Positions 31,538 through 37,107 of a stretch of 37,107 bases of DNA are shown here, piece by piece. Under the pieces are notes generated by a model. That model saw only the letters and a list, made by a program, of their open reading frames with translations. It did no database searches and had not been told where the DNA came from. Source of the DNA: JAVBRD01 sp031548365 (GTDB lineage: Bacteria; Bacillota; Clostridia; Christensenellales; UBA1750); contig JAVBRD010000004.1 of NCBI GenBank assembly GCA_031548365.1, positions 1-37,107 of the forward strand, written 5' to 3'. Position 1 is the stretch's first letter; the number at the start of each line of letters is the position of its first letter. The translations under genes were made by a program, and so were the position numbers.

Positions 31538-32545
31538 TCAACAGCGGTGGCCGTTGTTCCAGCGCGTGAACAAATCGGCCATCATTTGTTCAAGCGGGGG
31601 GCGCGTGAGTTCAACGTCCAGCACGCCCTTGACGCCCGCAACCTCCGCGAGCACGCGCGAAACCGCTTCGGAACCACCCCCGAACGCGTAAACGTGCGAA
31701 CCCTCGCGCGACTCCAGCCACTCCGCCGAGCGCATGGCGGGCGCGTCCACCGCGGCTGTGGTCAACTTGAGCAGCCGCCTCTCCCCGATGCTTTCTCTCA
31801 GACGCGCAAAGTCACCGTCGAACGCAATCTTGCCCTCGGAGATGAGCACGATGCGGCGCGCCATCTCCTCCAAATCATCCATGTCGTGGCTGGTCACAAC
31901 CACGGTCACGCCGTTTTCCCGGTTGAGCGCCTTGAGAAAGCCGATCAGGCTGCGCTTGGCGACAACGTCAAGACCAAGTGTCGGCTCGTCCAGCAGCACC
32001 AGTTCAGGGCCATGCAGGAGCATGAGCGCGAGATCTGCGCGCATTCGCTGCCCCAGGCTGAGCTCGCGAGCGAATGTCTTAAGAAGGGGCGCAAGCTCGA
32101 GCGCATCGATGAGCTTATCGCGCGTTTCCGCGTATTTTCGTGGTTCGATGTTCCATACATCGCGCTTCCAATCAAAGCTCGCCTGCACCGGGTGATCCCA
32201 CCAAAGCTCGGATCGGTTGCCCATAAGAACGCCAAGCCTGCGCATGAGCGGTATGCGTTGGCGCGTGGGCGAGAGCCCGAGCACGCGCACATCCCCGGCG
32301 TTCTGCGTGAGCATGCCGGACAATAGCTTGATGGTGGTGCTCTTCCCCGCGCCGTTCGGCCCCGCGTACGCGACAAACTCGCCGGGCGCGATCTCAAGGG
32401 TGACGTCCGTCAGCGCGTCGATGCGCCTTTTCTGCGGATGGAGCCAGTTGCGCACCGTGTCCTTGACGCCGCCCGTGCGGAGCTGCTGTGTGTAGTGCTT
32501 GGATACGTTCGAAAGCGTCACAGCGCTTGTGTACATGTCGTCCAC
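31538..32545 (-). CDS. ABC-2 type exporter ATP-binding protein
   Basis: Encodes 335 residues, the ATPase of a three-gene ABC-2 exporter (COG4586-like). Motifs: a long N-terminus before the core (SKHYTQQLRTGGVKDTVRNWLHPQ, characteristic of this group), Walker A GPNGAGKSTTIKLLSG, a Q-loop region, signature ELSLGQRMRADLALMLLHGP, Walker B VLLDEPTLGLDVV and the switch His in VTSHDMDDLE. After the nucleotide-binding domain a C-terminal extension of about 90 residues follows, as is usual in this group. It is the last of three exporter genes, 8 bp after the second permease. The transported substrate is not known for this family; drug or lipid export is often suggested. Confidence 0.93.
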   Translation of the reverse strand: MDDMYTSAVTLSNVSKHYTQQLRTGGVKDTVRNWLHPQKRRIDALTDVTLEIAPGEFVAYAGPNGAGKSTTIKLLSGMLTQNAGDVRVLGLSPTRQRIPLMRRLGVLMGNRSELWWDHPVQASFDWKRDVWNIEPRKYAETRDKLIDALELAPLLKTFARELSLGQRMRADLALMLLHGPELVLLDEPTLGLDVVAKRSLIGFLKALNRENGVTVVVTSHDMDDLEEMARRIVLISEGKIAFDGDFARLRESIGERRLLKLTTAAVDAPAMRSAEWLESREGSHVYAFGGGSEAVSRVLAEVAGVKGVLDVELTRPPLEQMMADLFTRWNNGHRC

Positions 32546-32553
32546 CTCATCCC

Positions 32554-33408
32554 TTAACTGCGAAAACCCATGCGGCGGTAACGGTTACAGCCGCGCAAAA
32601 TGTAGTGCGCGAGGCCACGCTTGAACGCAAGCGCCGCCACCGCCGACACCGCGATCGCGACGATCACGGGCAAAAGCGCACCCAGCGGGTGAGGCGGACG
32701 TCCAAGAATGACACACGCGGGGTACCACGAAAACAACCCGACAGGCACGATAGAGGAGAGTACGACGCGCGCGGCGGGGCCAACCGCGCCCAGCGGGTAG
32801 CGGCCCAGCGTGGTGATCGCGTCGATGGCGATTGTGGAGGATTCCTCACCCTGCACGGGCGAATAAAACGCGATGCAGCTGACAAGGTACGTCAGTCCCA
32901 TCATGATGGCGACAGAGCATACCGGCATGCCGATCAGGAGCGCCAGCACGCGTGCGTCCACAGCGAGTGCGAGATGGGCGACCGCGTACGCGGTGACCGC
33001 AACCCCGCAGGCCATCACGCCTCCGCCCGATATCGGCATGATGCCCTCGGCGAGCAGCTGCATGGGGATGGGTACAGGCTGAATCAGCATGTGGTCAACC
33101 TGTCCGCGCCCGATGCGCCGCGAAACGTTGCTCACGTTGTTGCCCCCGAAAAACAGCTCGGAAAGCCCGCTGACACACATGCCCATGCCCAGCATCAGCA
33201 GCATCTCGTCGCGGCTCAACCCCCCCGCGCCATTGTAGCGCGCAGAGAGAATGAACACGCCCATGAGTCCGGTCAGCTGGCTGAGGAAGTCTCCGAATAC
33301 GCCGATGACGCAAAAAAGTGCGTCACGCATGTACCATTGAAAATCGATGCGCGCATAAAGCGCATAGAGCTTGAGCAAACGTTTGAGTGATAACCGCTCA
33401 GCCTCCAT
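32554..33408 (-). CDS. ABC-2 type exporter permease (second)
   Basis: Encodes 284 residues with about six membrane helices (for example DALFCVIGVFGDFLSQLTGLMGVFIL, ALLIGMPVCSVAIMMGLTYLVSCIAFY and the C-terminal LLPVIVAIAVSAVAALAFKRGL). RIGRGQVDHMLIQPVPIPMQLLAEGIM in the first cytoplasmic loop is the typical motif of the ABC-2 permease group (COG4587/COG3694 type). The ATG at 33408 (MEAERLSLKRLLKLYALYAR) overlaps the upstream permease by 11 bp; the longer frame starting at 33480 runs inside that gene and is not used. It probably pairs with the first permease as a heterodimer. Confidence 0.9.
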   Translation of the reverse strand: MEAERLSLKRLLKLYALYARIDFQWYMRDALFCVIGVFGDFLSQLTGLMGVFILSARYNGAGGLSRDEMLLMLGMGMCVSGLSELFFGGNNVSNVSRRIGRGQVDHMLIQPVPIPMQLLAEGIMPISGGGVMACGVAVTAYAVAHLALAVDARVLALLIGMPVCSVAIMMGLTYLVSCIAFYSPVQGEESSTIAIDAITTLGRYPLGAVGPAARVVLSSIVPVGLFSWYPACVILGRPPHPLGALLPVIVAIAVSAVAALAFKRGLAHYILRGCNRYRRMGFRS

Positions 33409-34177
33409 GCGACACCATCCTCTCCCTGCTCTTGTTAAAGCAATACACCGCGAGCGGCCACAGAACGATGTTCCACACAACCTGCGCGGTCAGCAGCCTC
33501 CACGCATTCCCAACACCAGCGAAGATCGCGAGCGGCGCGCCCGCGAGCGCCCCCAGCGGCGTAAGCTCAAGCACGTTGCCAAGCCCCGCGGGGAACGCGG
33601 CGAACGGGATGAGCGACCCCGAGAGCACGCCCACCAGCGCGTTTCGAATGACCGTCACCACCCACGTCGCCTGATGAAGGCGGATAACGAGGCACGCAAA
33701 CAAAAAGTCGACCGCGAAACCCGCGGATACCGCGAGCGCGAGGCTTGCGAAAAACCATCCGGACACGGGAACAACCGACACGCCCAGCGCCGCGCCGACG
33801 AGCGCGATGGGTACGGAGTACACAGCGAGCGGGACAAGCCACTCGCCCACCGTCTGCGCGATGTTCTGAAGGTAGATGCCCATGGGGCGCGAGAGCTGCC
33901 CTGATATCTGCCCGTCGAATATCCACGAGGACGCGCTGGTTCGCACATTGAGCATGTCCCCAAGCACGGACGCCATGAGCGTATACGACATCGCCTGCGC
34001 GAGCGTCAGCCCTCCGGCATCCGCGCCAACCCCAATCAGGGAACGCCATAAAAGCAACATCGCCGCGAGCGTGACCGCGCGCAGCGCGTACTCGCCAATG
34101 AGGTAAGCCACACCAAAGTACGCGTGCTTGCTCGCGCTCATGCGCACCGTCGCAGCGTACGGCCTCAATCCCTGCAT
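33398..34177 (-). CDS. ABC-2 type exporter permease (first)
   Basis: Encodes 259 residues with about six membrane helices. Visible: YFGVAYLIGEYALRAVTLAAMLLLWRSLI near the start, SSWIFDGQISGQLSRPMGIYLQNIAQTVGEW (the conserved amphipathic loop region of the group) and LVPLAVYSVPIALVGAALGVSVV. The start is the ATG at 34177 (MQGLRPYAATVRMSA), with GGGGTGG 6 nt upstream; the frame above it runs back into the terminator hairpin and is not used. First gene of the exporter operon, placed directly after the leader terminator, so its transcription depends on read-through of that terminator. Confidence 0.91.
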   Translation of the reverse strand: MQGLRPYAATVRMSASKHAYFGVAYLIGEYALRAVTLAAMLLLWRSLIGVGADAGGLTLAQAMSYTLMASVLGDMLNVRTSASSWIFDGQISGQLSRPMGIYLQNIAQTVGEWLVPLAVYSVPIALVGAALGVSVVPVSGWFFASLALAVSAGFAVDFLFACLVIRLHQATWVVTVIRNALVGVLSGSLIPFAAFPAGLGNVLELTPLGALAGAPLAIFAGVGNAWRLLTAQVVWNIVLWPLAVYCFNKSRERMVSHGG

Positions 34178-34190
34178 CAACAACCACCCC

Positions 34191-34226
34191 AAATAAAAAG
34201 TCCGGCGGCGCTCATGGCCGTCGGAC
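34191..34226 (-). terminator. Leader terminator before the ABC exporter operon
   Basis: Minus strand: GTCCGACGGC (34226-34217) pairs with GCCGCCGGAC (34209-34200) with one A-C mismatch and a 7-nt loop, followed by UUUUUAUUU (34199-34191). It is a textbook intrinsic terminator placed 14 bp upstream of the first permease start and about 150 nt downstream of a promoter, so it should act as an attenuator. Confidence 0.9.
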
Positions 34227-34240
34227 GCGCTATGCACATC

Positions 34241-34258
34241 ACCGCATGGCTACATGCG
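34241..34258 (-). promoter_or_regulatory. Leader hairpin holding the leader-ORF stop codon
   Basis: Minus strand: CCGCATG (34258-34252) and CATGCGG (34248-34242) form a 7-bp stem with a short loop. The leader reading frame's TAG stop (34252-34250) falls at the loop, so a ribosome terminating there would open or cover the hairpin. It lies between the leader frame and the terminator. Confidence 0.7.
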
Positions 34259-34351
34259 GAGCGAGCGCGTTTCCGGCCAAATGGGCATGGCTATCCCGCT
34301 AACGGCCGACTTAAACGCTATGCGCCGCACAAGACCATATAGAAACTCCAC
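34250..34351 (-). CDS. Putative 33-residue leader peptide of the ABC exporter operon
   Basis: A short frame starting with GTG at 34351 and ending with TAG at 34252-34250. It has a strong Shine-Dalgarno sequence, GGGAGG (34364-34359), 7 nt upstream, better than many full genes here. The peptide starts MEFLYGLVRRIAFK, continues through SAVSGIAMPIW and ends ETRSLRM; it has no run of one amino acid that would point to a particular sensing mechanism. It lies between the promoter and the leader terminator, on the same RNA as the exporter. I infer that its translation controls terminator formation. It could also be an accidental frame in a structured RNA, or a real small protein. Confidence 0.6.
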   Translation of the reverse strand: MEFLYGLVRRIAFKSAVSGIAMPIWPETRSLRM

Positions 34352-34381
34352 GCGCCCACCTCCCGAAAATGAGTTAAATCA

Positions 34382-34410
34382 ATTTTACATGATCTTTGCC
34401 CGCGTGTCAA
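34382..34410 (-). promoter_or_regulatory. Promoter of the ABC exporter leader
   Basis: Minus strand: perfect -35 TTGACA (34405-34410), 17-bp spacer, -10 TAAAAT (34382-34387). It would start RNA near 34375, giving a leader of about 200 nt before the first permease. It is interleaved with the opposite promoter at 34396-34424. Confidence 0.82.
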
Positions 34411-34424
34411 TCGTATGGTAGAAT
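34396..34424 (+). promoter_or_regulatory. Promoter of the HEAT-HD-NiaR operon
   Basis: -35 TTGCCC (34396-34401), 17-bp spacer, -10 TAGAAT (34419-34424). Transcription would begin near 34431, just before the ribosome binding site GAGGTGG (34433-34439). This rules out the in-frame ATG at 34415 as the start. Its elements lie inside the exporter leader promoter region. Confidence 0.68.
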
Positions 34425-34444
34425 GGTCTGGTGAGGTGGTCAGC

Positions 34445-35293
34445 ATGAAATGCATTGACATCGACAAGCGCTTTCGCCAATACCTTGAGCGCTGGATCGA
34501 AGATAACCGCGACCATTATGCGTCGCCCGAGGACATGGAAGACGACGTTCAGACCGTATACGAGACTTGGCTCACCCGACCGCAAACGTGGCTGAACGGG
34601 CTATCCCCCCGCGGTTATTTTGAGCAGGTGAACGATCCCGCTAAGCTGATTGAGCTGATGCTTGAGTACGAGCGGCAGGGCGTGGTTTGTCCCGAGCCGC
34701 TTCTCGACCGCATCATTGACCTGGGCGATGCCTCCGAATCCGAGCTCATGAAGCTCGTCAGCGGCACGCCGAGCGAGGCGGTGGCGATTACCGCGGTTTC
34801 CCTTTTAAGGGAATTTGATTCCGCTGCACCCCTTGGGCTGTACGTCAAACGCATATCCGCTTACGAAAATACCCAAGACGAAGGCGACCCGCTCGCCGAT
34901 GCCATGGCCGACGCTCTCAAAGGCATGGGGACTGCCGTTATCGAACCCTGTCTCGAAGCGCTCAAGACCGCCTCCCGACAAGCTGCGGCCGCGTTTCTGG
35001 ATGTCCTGTGCACCTTTCCATCGGAACCGCGGGTATACGATCCCCTTGTCGAGTTTTTCAAAACCGCTACAGGGCAACGCGATCTCGGTGCCATGTTCCT
35101 TGGTGAGTACGGCGATGACCGCGCGATCCCCGTGCTCGCGTCCCTGCTGGAGAGCGAAGACATCAGTTATGTCGAATATATTGAAATCAAAGCCGCCATC
35201 GAAGCCTTGGGCGGTGAAGTGACCACTACAAGAGAATTCCCCGGGGACCCGCACTACGAGGCCATGCTCAAAATGGATCAGGAGGACGCATGA
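34445..35293 (+). CDS. HEAT-repeat-like hypothetical protein
   Basis: Encodes 282 residues of helical, acidic sequence. The middle and C-terminal parts look like HEAT/armadillo-type repeats (for example SEAVAITAVSLLREFDSAAPLGLYVKRI, PCLEALKTASRQAAAAFLDVLCTF and GDDRAIPVLASLLESEDISYVEYIEIKAAIEALGG), a protein-protein interaction scaffold. The N-terminal roughly 60 residues contain DKRFRQYLERWIEDNRDHYASPEDMEDDVQTVYETW, a conserved-looking helical part. There is no signal or membrane segment. The ATG at 34445 is set by GAGGTGG about 6 nt upstream and by the promoter position. It overlaps the HD gene by ATGA. Function is unknown. Confidence 0.8.
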   Translation: MKCIDIDKRFRQYLERWIEDNRDHYASPEDMEDDVQTVYETWLTRPQTWLNGLSPRGYFEQVNDPAKLIELMLEYERQGVVCPEPLLDRIIDLGDASESELMKLVSGTPSEAVAITAVSLLREFDSAAPLGLYVKRISAYENTQDEGDPLADAMADALKGMGTAVIEPCLEALKTASRQAAAAFLDVLCTFPSEPRVYDPLVEFFKTATGQRDLGAMFLGEYGDDRAIPVLASLLESEDISYVEYIEIKAAIEALGGEVTTTREFPGDPHYEAMLKMDQEDA

Positions 35294-35976
35294 ACGCTGT
35301 CGCGCTCGATACCATCAAAAAGGATGCAAGCATTTCCAAGCTCATCAGCGCCGCGAACCACGCGCTCGAGGTCATCGGCTACACCGAGCACGGCGTGCGG
35401 CACGTGGGCTATGTCTCGCATACCGCGTCCGAGATCTTACGCCAGCTTGAGTACCCGCACCGGCTGGTCGAGCTCTCCGCCATCGCGGGGTGGGTACACG
35501 ATGTGGGTAACTGCGTCAACCGCCACAACCACGGCATCAGCGGCGCGACCCTTCTTTACCCGCTGCTATCCGCCATGGACATGCCGCTCGACGAGGTACT
35601 CATCATCGTGGGCGCTGTCGGCAACCACGAGGAGCAAACGGGAAGCGTGGTGTCCGCGGTCTCGGCCGCGCTCATCATCGCTGATAAATCGGACGCTCAC
35701 CGCACGCGCGTGCGCCGCGGTCACTACGACCCCAAGGACATCCACGACCGCGTCAATTACGCGATTCAAAAAAACACGCTCACCGTCAGCAAGGAGGAGC
35801 GCATCATCACCTTCGCGCTAGAGATGGAGCGCACATCATCGGTGATGGATTTTCTGGAGATCTATCTCTCGCGCATGGTGATGTGCGAAAAAGCTGCGAA
35901 TTTTCTCGGCTGCCGCTTTAATATGGTCATCAACGGACTATCCATCAACAACAACGGGAACGGAAAATCAGAATAG
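35290..35976 (+). CDS. HD-domain phosphohydrolase
   Basis: Encodes 228 residues with a clear HD domain: His38 (YTEHGVRHVGYVSHTA), the His70-Asp71 doublet in AIAGWVHDVGNCVNRHNHG, GAVGNHEE with a further His, and the closing Asp132 in LIIADKSDAHRTRV. Such domains bind a metal and cleave phosphate esters of nucleotides or cyclic dinucleotides. The family usually appears as a stand-alone protein in Firmicutes, substrate unproven. The C-terminus (ERTSSVMDFLEIYLSRMVMCEKAANFLGCRFNMVINGLSIN) is also typical of this group. It starts inside the previous gene's stop (ATGA), suggesting coupling. Confidence 0.9.
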   Translation: MNAVALDTIKKDASISKLISAANHALEVIGYTEHGVRHVGYVSHTASEILRQLEYPHRLVELSAIAGWVHDVGNCVNRHNHGISGATLLYPLLSAMDMPLDEVLIIVGAVGNHEEQTGSVVSAVSAALIIADKSDAHRTRVRRGHYDPKDIHDRVNYAIQKNTLTVSKEERIITFALEMERTSSVMDFLEIYLSRMVMCEKAANFLGCRFNMVINGLSINNNGNGKSE

Positions 35977-35990
35977 ACCGGAGGGTGCGC

Positions 35991-36506
35991 ATGACAACAC
36001 TTGAGCGACGAAAAGCCATTCTCAGCGCCATTAAGGATGGTTCGGTGCCCATTAGCGGGAGCGCGCTCGCGCACACCATGGGCGTGAGCCGACAGATCAT
36101 TGTTCAGGATATCGCCGTACTTCGCGCATCAAATCACGCCATTTTAGCCACGCCTTCGGGGTACATGATGACACCCACATCCCCTGACCCCTTCGTTCGC
36201 GTACTCTCATGCAAACATCGTGATCTGGACGGCATGCGGTGCGAATTACTCACGGTCGTCCAAAACAAAGGGGTGGTGCAGGACGTGATCATTGAGCACC
36301 CCATTTACGGCGAATTCAGAGCCATGCTCATGCTTTCAACCGAAGACGCCGTTGAGGCGTTTGTGTCCAAGATCACCGAAGGCTCAGCCATGCCGCTGTC
36401 CACGCTCACGGGCGGCGCGCATCTCCACACCATCGCCGCGCAAACTGAAGCACAGCTCGATGCGATCGAAGCCGCGCTCGAGCTGCTGGGTGTGCTTATA
36501 CGTTGA
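35991..36506 (+). CDS. niaR: NiaR-type niacin-responsive transcriptional repressor
   Basis: Encodes 171 residues. NiaR (YrxA) represses NAD synthesis and niacin transport genes in Firmicutes when niacin is present. An N-terminal winged-helix HTH (about 5-60: ERRKAILSAIKDGSVPISGSALAHTMGVSRQIIVQDIAVLRASNHAILAT) is followed by the 3H domain: His76, Glu85, IIEHPIYGEF with His103, and LTGGAHLHTI with His144 and His146, the metal ligands for niacin binding. I chose the ATG at 35991 (GGAGG 6 nt upstream); a GTG at 35985 is too close to that site. No NAD gene is nearby, so it acts on targets elsewhere. Confidence 0.93.
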   Translation: MTTLERRKAILSAIKDGSVPISGSALAHTMGVSRQIIVQDIAVLRASNHAILATPSGYMMTPTSPDPFVRVLSCKHRDLDGMRCELLTVVQNKGVVQDVIIEHPIYGEFRAMLMLSTEDAVEAFVSKITEGSAMPLSTLTGGAHLHTIAAQTEAQLDAIEAALELLGVLIR

Positions 36507-36519
36507 TCCGCGGGCGTCT

Positions 36520-36819
36520 TTACGTGTTGTCCGCAAATGTGATTCTATTTCGTTTGGCAAACGCGGAGAGTTCCACCTTGTACTGATCCCAGTATTGCTT
36601 TTCCTTGGATTTGAGAAACACGAGCGGCTCGCTGGACGCGCTGCACTCTATGGTGATCTTTTCGGATGGCGAAGGAACCACGAGCCATCTCATTGCCTTG
36701 CATGTGTCAAATTGGATGCGCCTGATCTTGTCGTATGTTACGTTCAGATGGGCCCATTTGCTCCCCCGAAGAACCATCATCATGATCTCCGTTTGATCGC
36801 AGCTGATATGCACTGACAT
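36520..36819 (-). CDS. Small hypothetical protein near the rRNA operon end
   Basis: Encodes 99 residues that I do not recognise. Secondary structure looks mostly beta (HISCDQTEIMMMVLRGSKWAHLNVTYDKIRRIQFDTC, then WLVVPSPSEKITIECSASSEPLVFLKSKEKQYWDQYKVELSAFAKRN), a pattern compatible with a PH-like barrel ending in a helix, but no motif confirms this. The ATG at 36819 has GGGGGGAG about 5 nt upstream and a plausible promoter behind it, so the gene looks real. It is convergent with niaR (13-bp gap). Confidence 0.72.
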   Translation of the reverse strand: MSVHISCDQTEIMMMVLRGSKWAHLNVTYDKIRRIQFDTCKAMRWLVVPSPSEKITIECSASSEPLVFLKSKEKQYWDQYKVELSAFAKRNRITFADNT

Positions 36820-36839
36820 GAGCACTCCCCCCAGTCTAA

Positions 36840-36868
36840 AGTATATACAATTCATGAAGAGATCACAA
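36840..36868 (-). promoter_or_regulatory. Promoter of the small hypothetical gene
   Basis: Minus strand: -35 TTGTGA (36863-36868), 17-bp spacer, -10 TATACT (36840-36845), about 20 bp before the start codon. Being on the rRNA operon's strand, it lies 100 bp after the rRNA terminator. Confidence 0.55.
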
Positions 36869-36966
36869 GCCCAAGCGTTATGCAGTAGCAATGTGCCCAG
36901 CTTAAAAAACGGCTGATACAGGTTAGTTACCGGGTTCAGTTCTTTTCAAAAACAATGTGATGTATA

Positions 36967-37000
36967 AGCAGAGCGCCTTGCAAGTGCAAGGCGCTCTGCT
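36967..37000 (-). terminator. rRNA operon terminator
   Basis: A perfect 16-bp inverted repeat, AGCAGAGCGCCTTGCA and its complement, separated by 2 nt, placed a few bases after the 5S rRNA on the minus strand. A moderately U-rich stretch with TTTTT follows about 15 nt later. Its strength suits the end of an rRNA operon. Confidence 0.85.
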
Positions 37001-37008
37001 GTTGGAAA

Positions 37009-37107
<99 letters not shown>

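Noticed and set aside
31363..31569. 68-codon frame in the intergenic region before upp
   Set aside because: No ribosome binding site, no recognised family, and it overlaps the exporter ATPase end on the other strand. Kept only as part of the unexplained spacer.
32488..33390. 300-residue open frame on the plus strand
   Set aside because: Antisense to the exporter permease; highly charged composition typical of the complement of membrane genes.
34191..34375. Exporter leader as a known riboswitch
   Set aside because: I compared it with the consensus features I remember for SAM, TPP, FMN, cobalamin, lysine, purine, M-box, ykkC/guanidine, yybP-ykoY, c-di-GMP, ydaO, ZTP and T-box. None fits; in particular there is no T-box AGGGUGG..ACCGCG. 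A covariance search would be decisive.

Overview
The window is about 37 kb of GC-rich chromosome from an endospore-forming, flagellated Firmicute, most likely a high-GC member of the Clostridia. The reasons are a SpoIIE sporulation phosphatase, a flagellin C-terminus, a NiaR-type niacin repressor, an EcfT component, a V-type (Ntp-type) ATPase instead of an F-type operon, and purine-rich ribosome binding sites. The genes are core or housekeeping and densely packed, with many stop/start overlaps. I see no prophage, insertion sequence, CRISPR array or tRNA. Sequence alone does not let me name the species.

Layout: (1) 1-2.8 kb: flagellin 3' end and its terminator, then a UroD-like protein with a small companion gene, divergent from a MetA-type homoserine acetyltransferase. 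(2) 2.8-8 kb: SpoIIE (minus), a secreted D,D-carboxypeptidase with a terminator, and an alpha/beta hydrolase. (3) 8-10.3 kb, minus: a MalY-type C-S lyase and a ferredoxin-tailed aldo/keto reductase. (4) 10.4-14.7 kb, plus: biotin ligase, P1-family peptidase, AcpS, NnrE-NnrD fusion and an OmpR-type response regulator without a partner kinase. (5) 14.7-21 kb, minus: eight packed genes in transcription order ecfT, truA, YbjN-like, TIM-barrel isomerase, queG, rsmF-like methyltransferase, class I glutamine amidotransferase, small membrane protein. (6) 21.2-31.2 kb, minus: a cytidylate-kinase-like protein, then upp plus the nine-gene V-ATPase operon (G/H-I-K-E-C-F-A-B-D). The K subunit keeps every residue of the Na+ site known from Enterococcus hirae NtpK. 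(7) 31.5-34.4 kb, minus: an ABC exporter (one ATPase and two permeases) behind a roughly 200-nt leader. (8) 34.4-36.5 kb, plus: a HEAT-like protein, an HD-domain hydrolase and NiaR, then a small unknown gene and the 3' part of a 5S rRNA with its terminator, both on minus.

The most interesting region is 34178-34445. The ABC exporter leader has a near-consensus promoter, a 33-codon reading frame with a strong Shine-Dalgarno sequence, mutually exclusive hairpins and an intrinsic terminator just before the first permease gene. This is the layout of a ribosome-controlled transcription attenuator. Its promoter is interleaved with the oppositely directed promoter of the HEAT-HD-NiaR operon, so the two probably cannot be bound at once. 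I matched the leader to no riboswitch class I know.

Metabolic links: MetA (Glu111) and the MalY-like lyase could both serve methionine synthesis. Upp next to the ATPase operon mirrors the upp-atp arrangement of Bacillus, but with a V-type enzyme in the F-type position.
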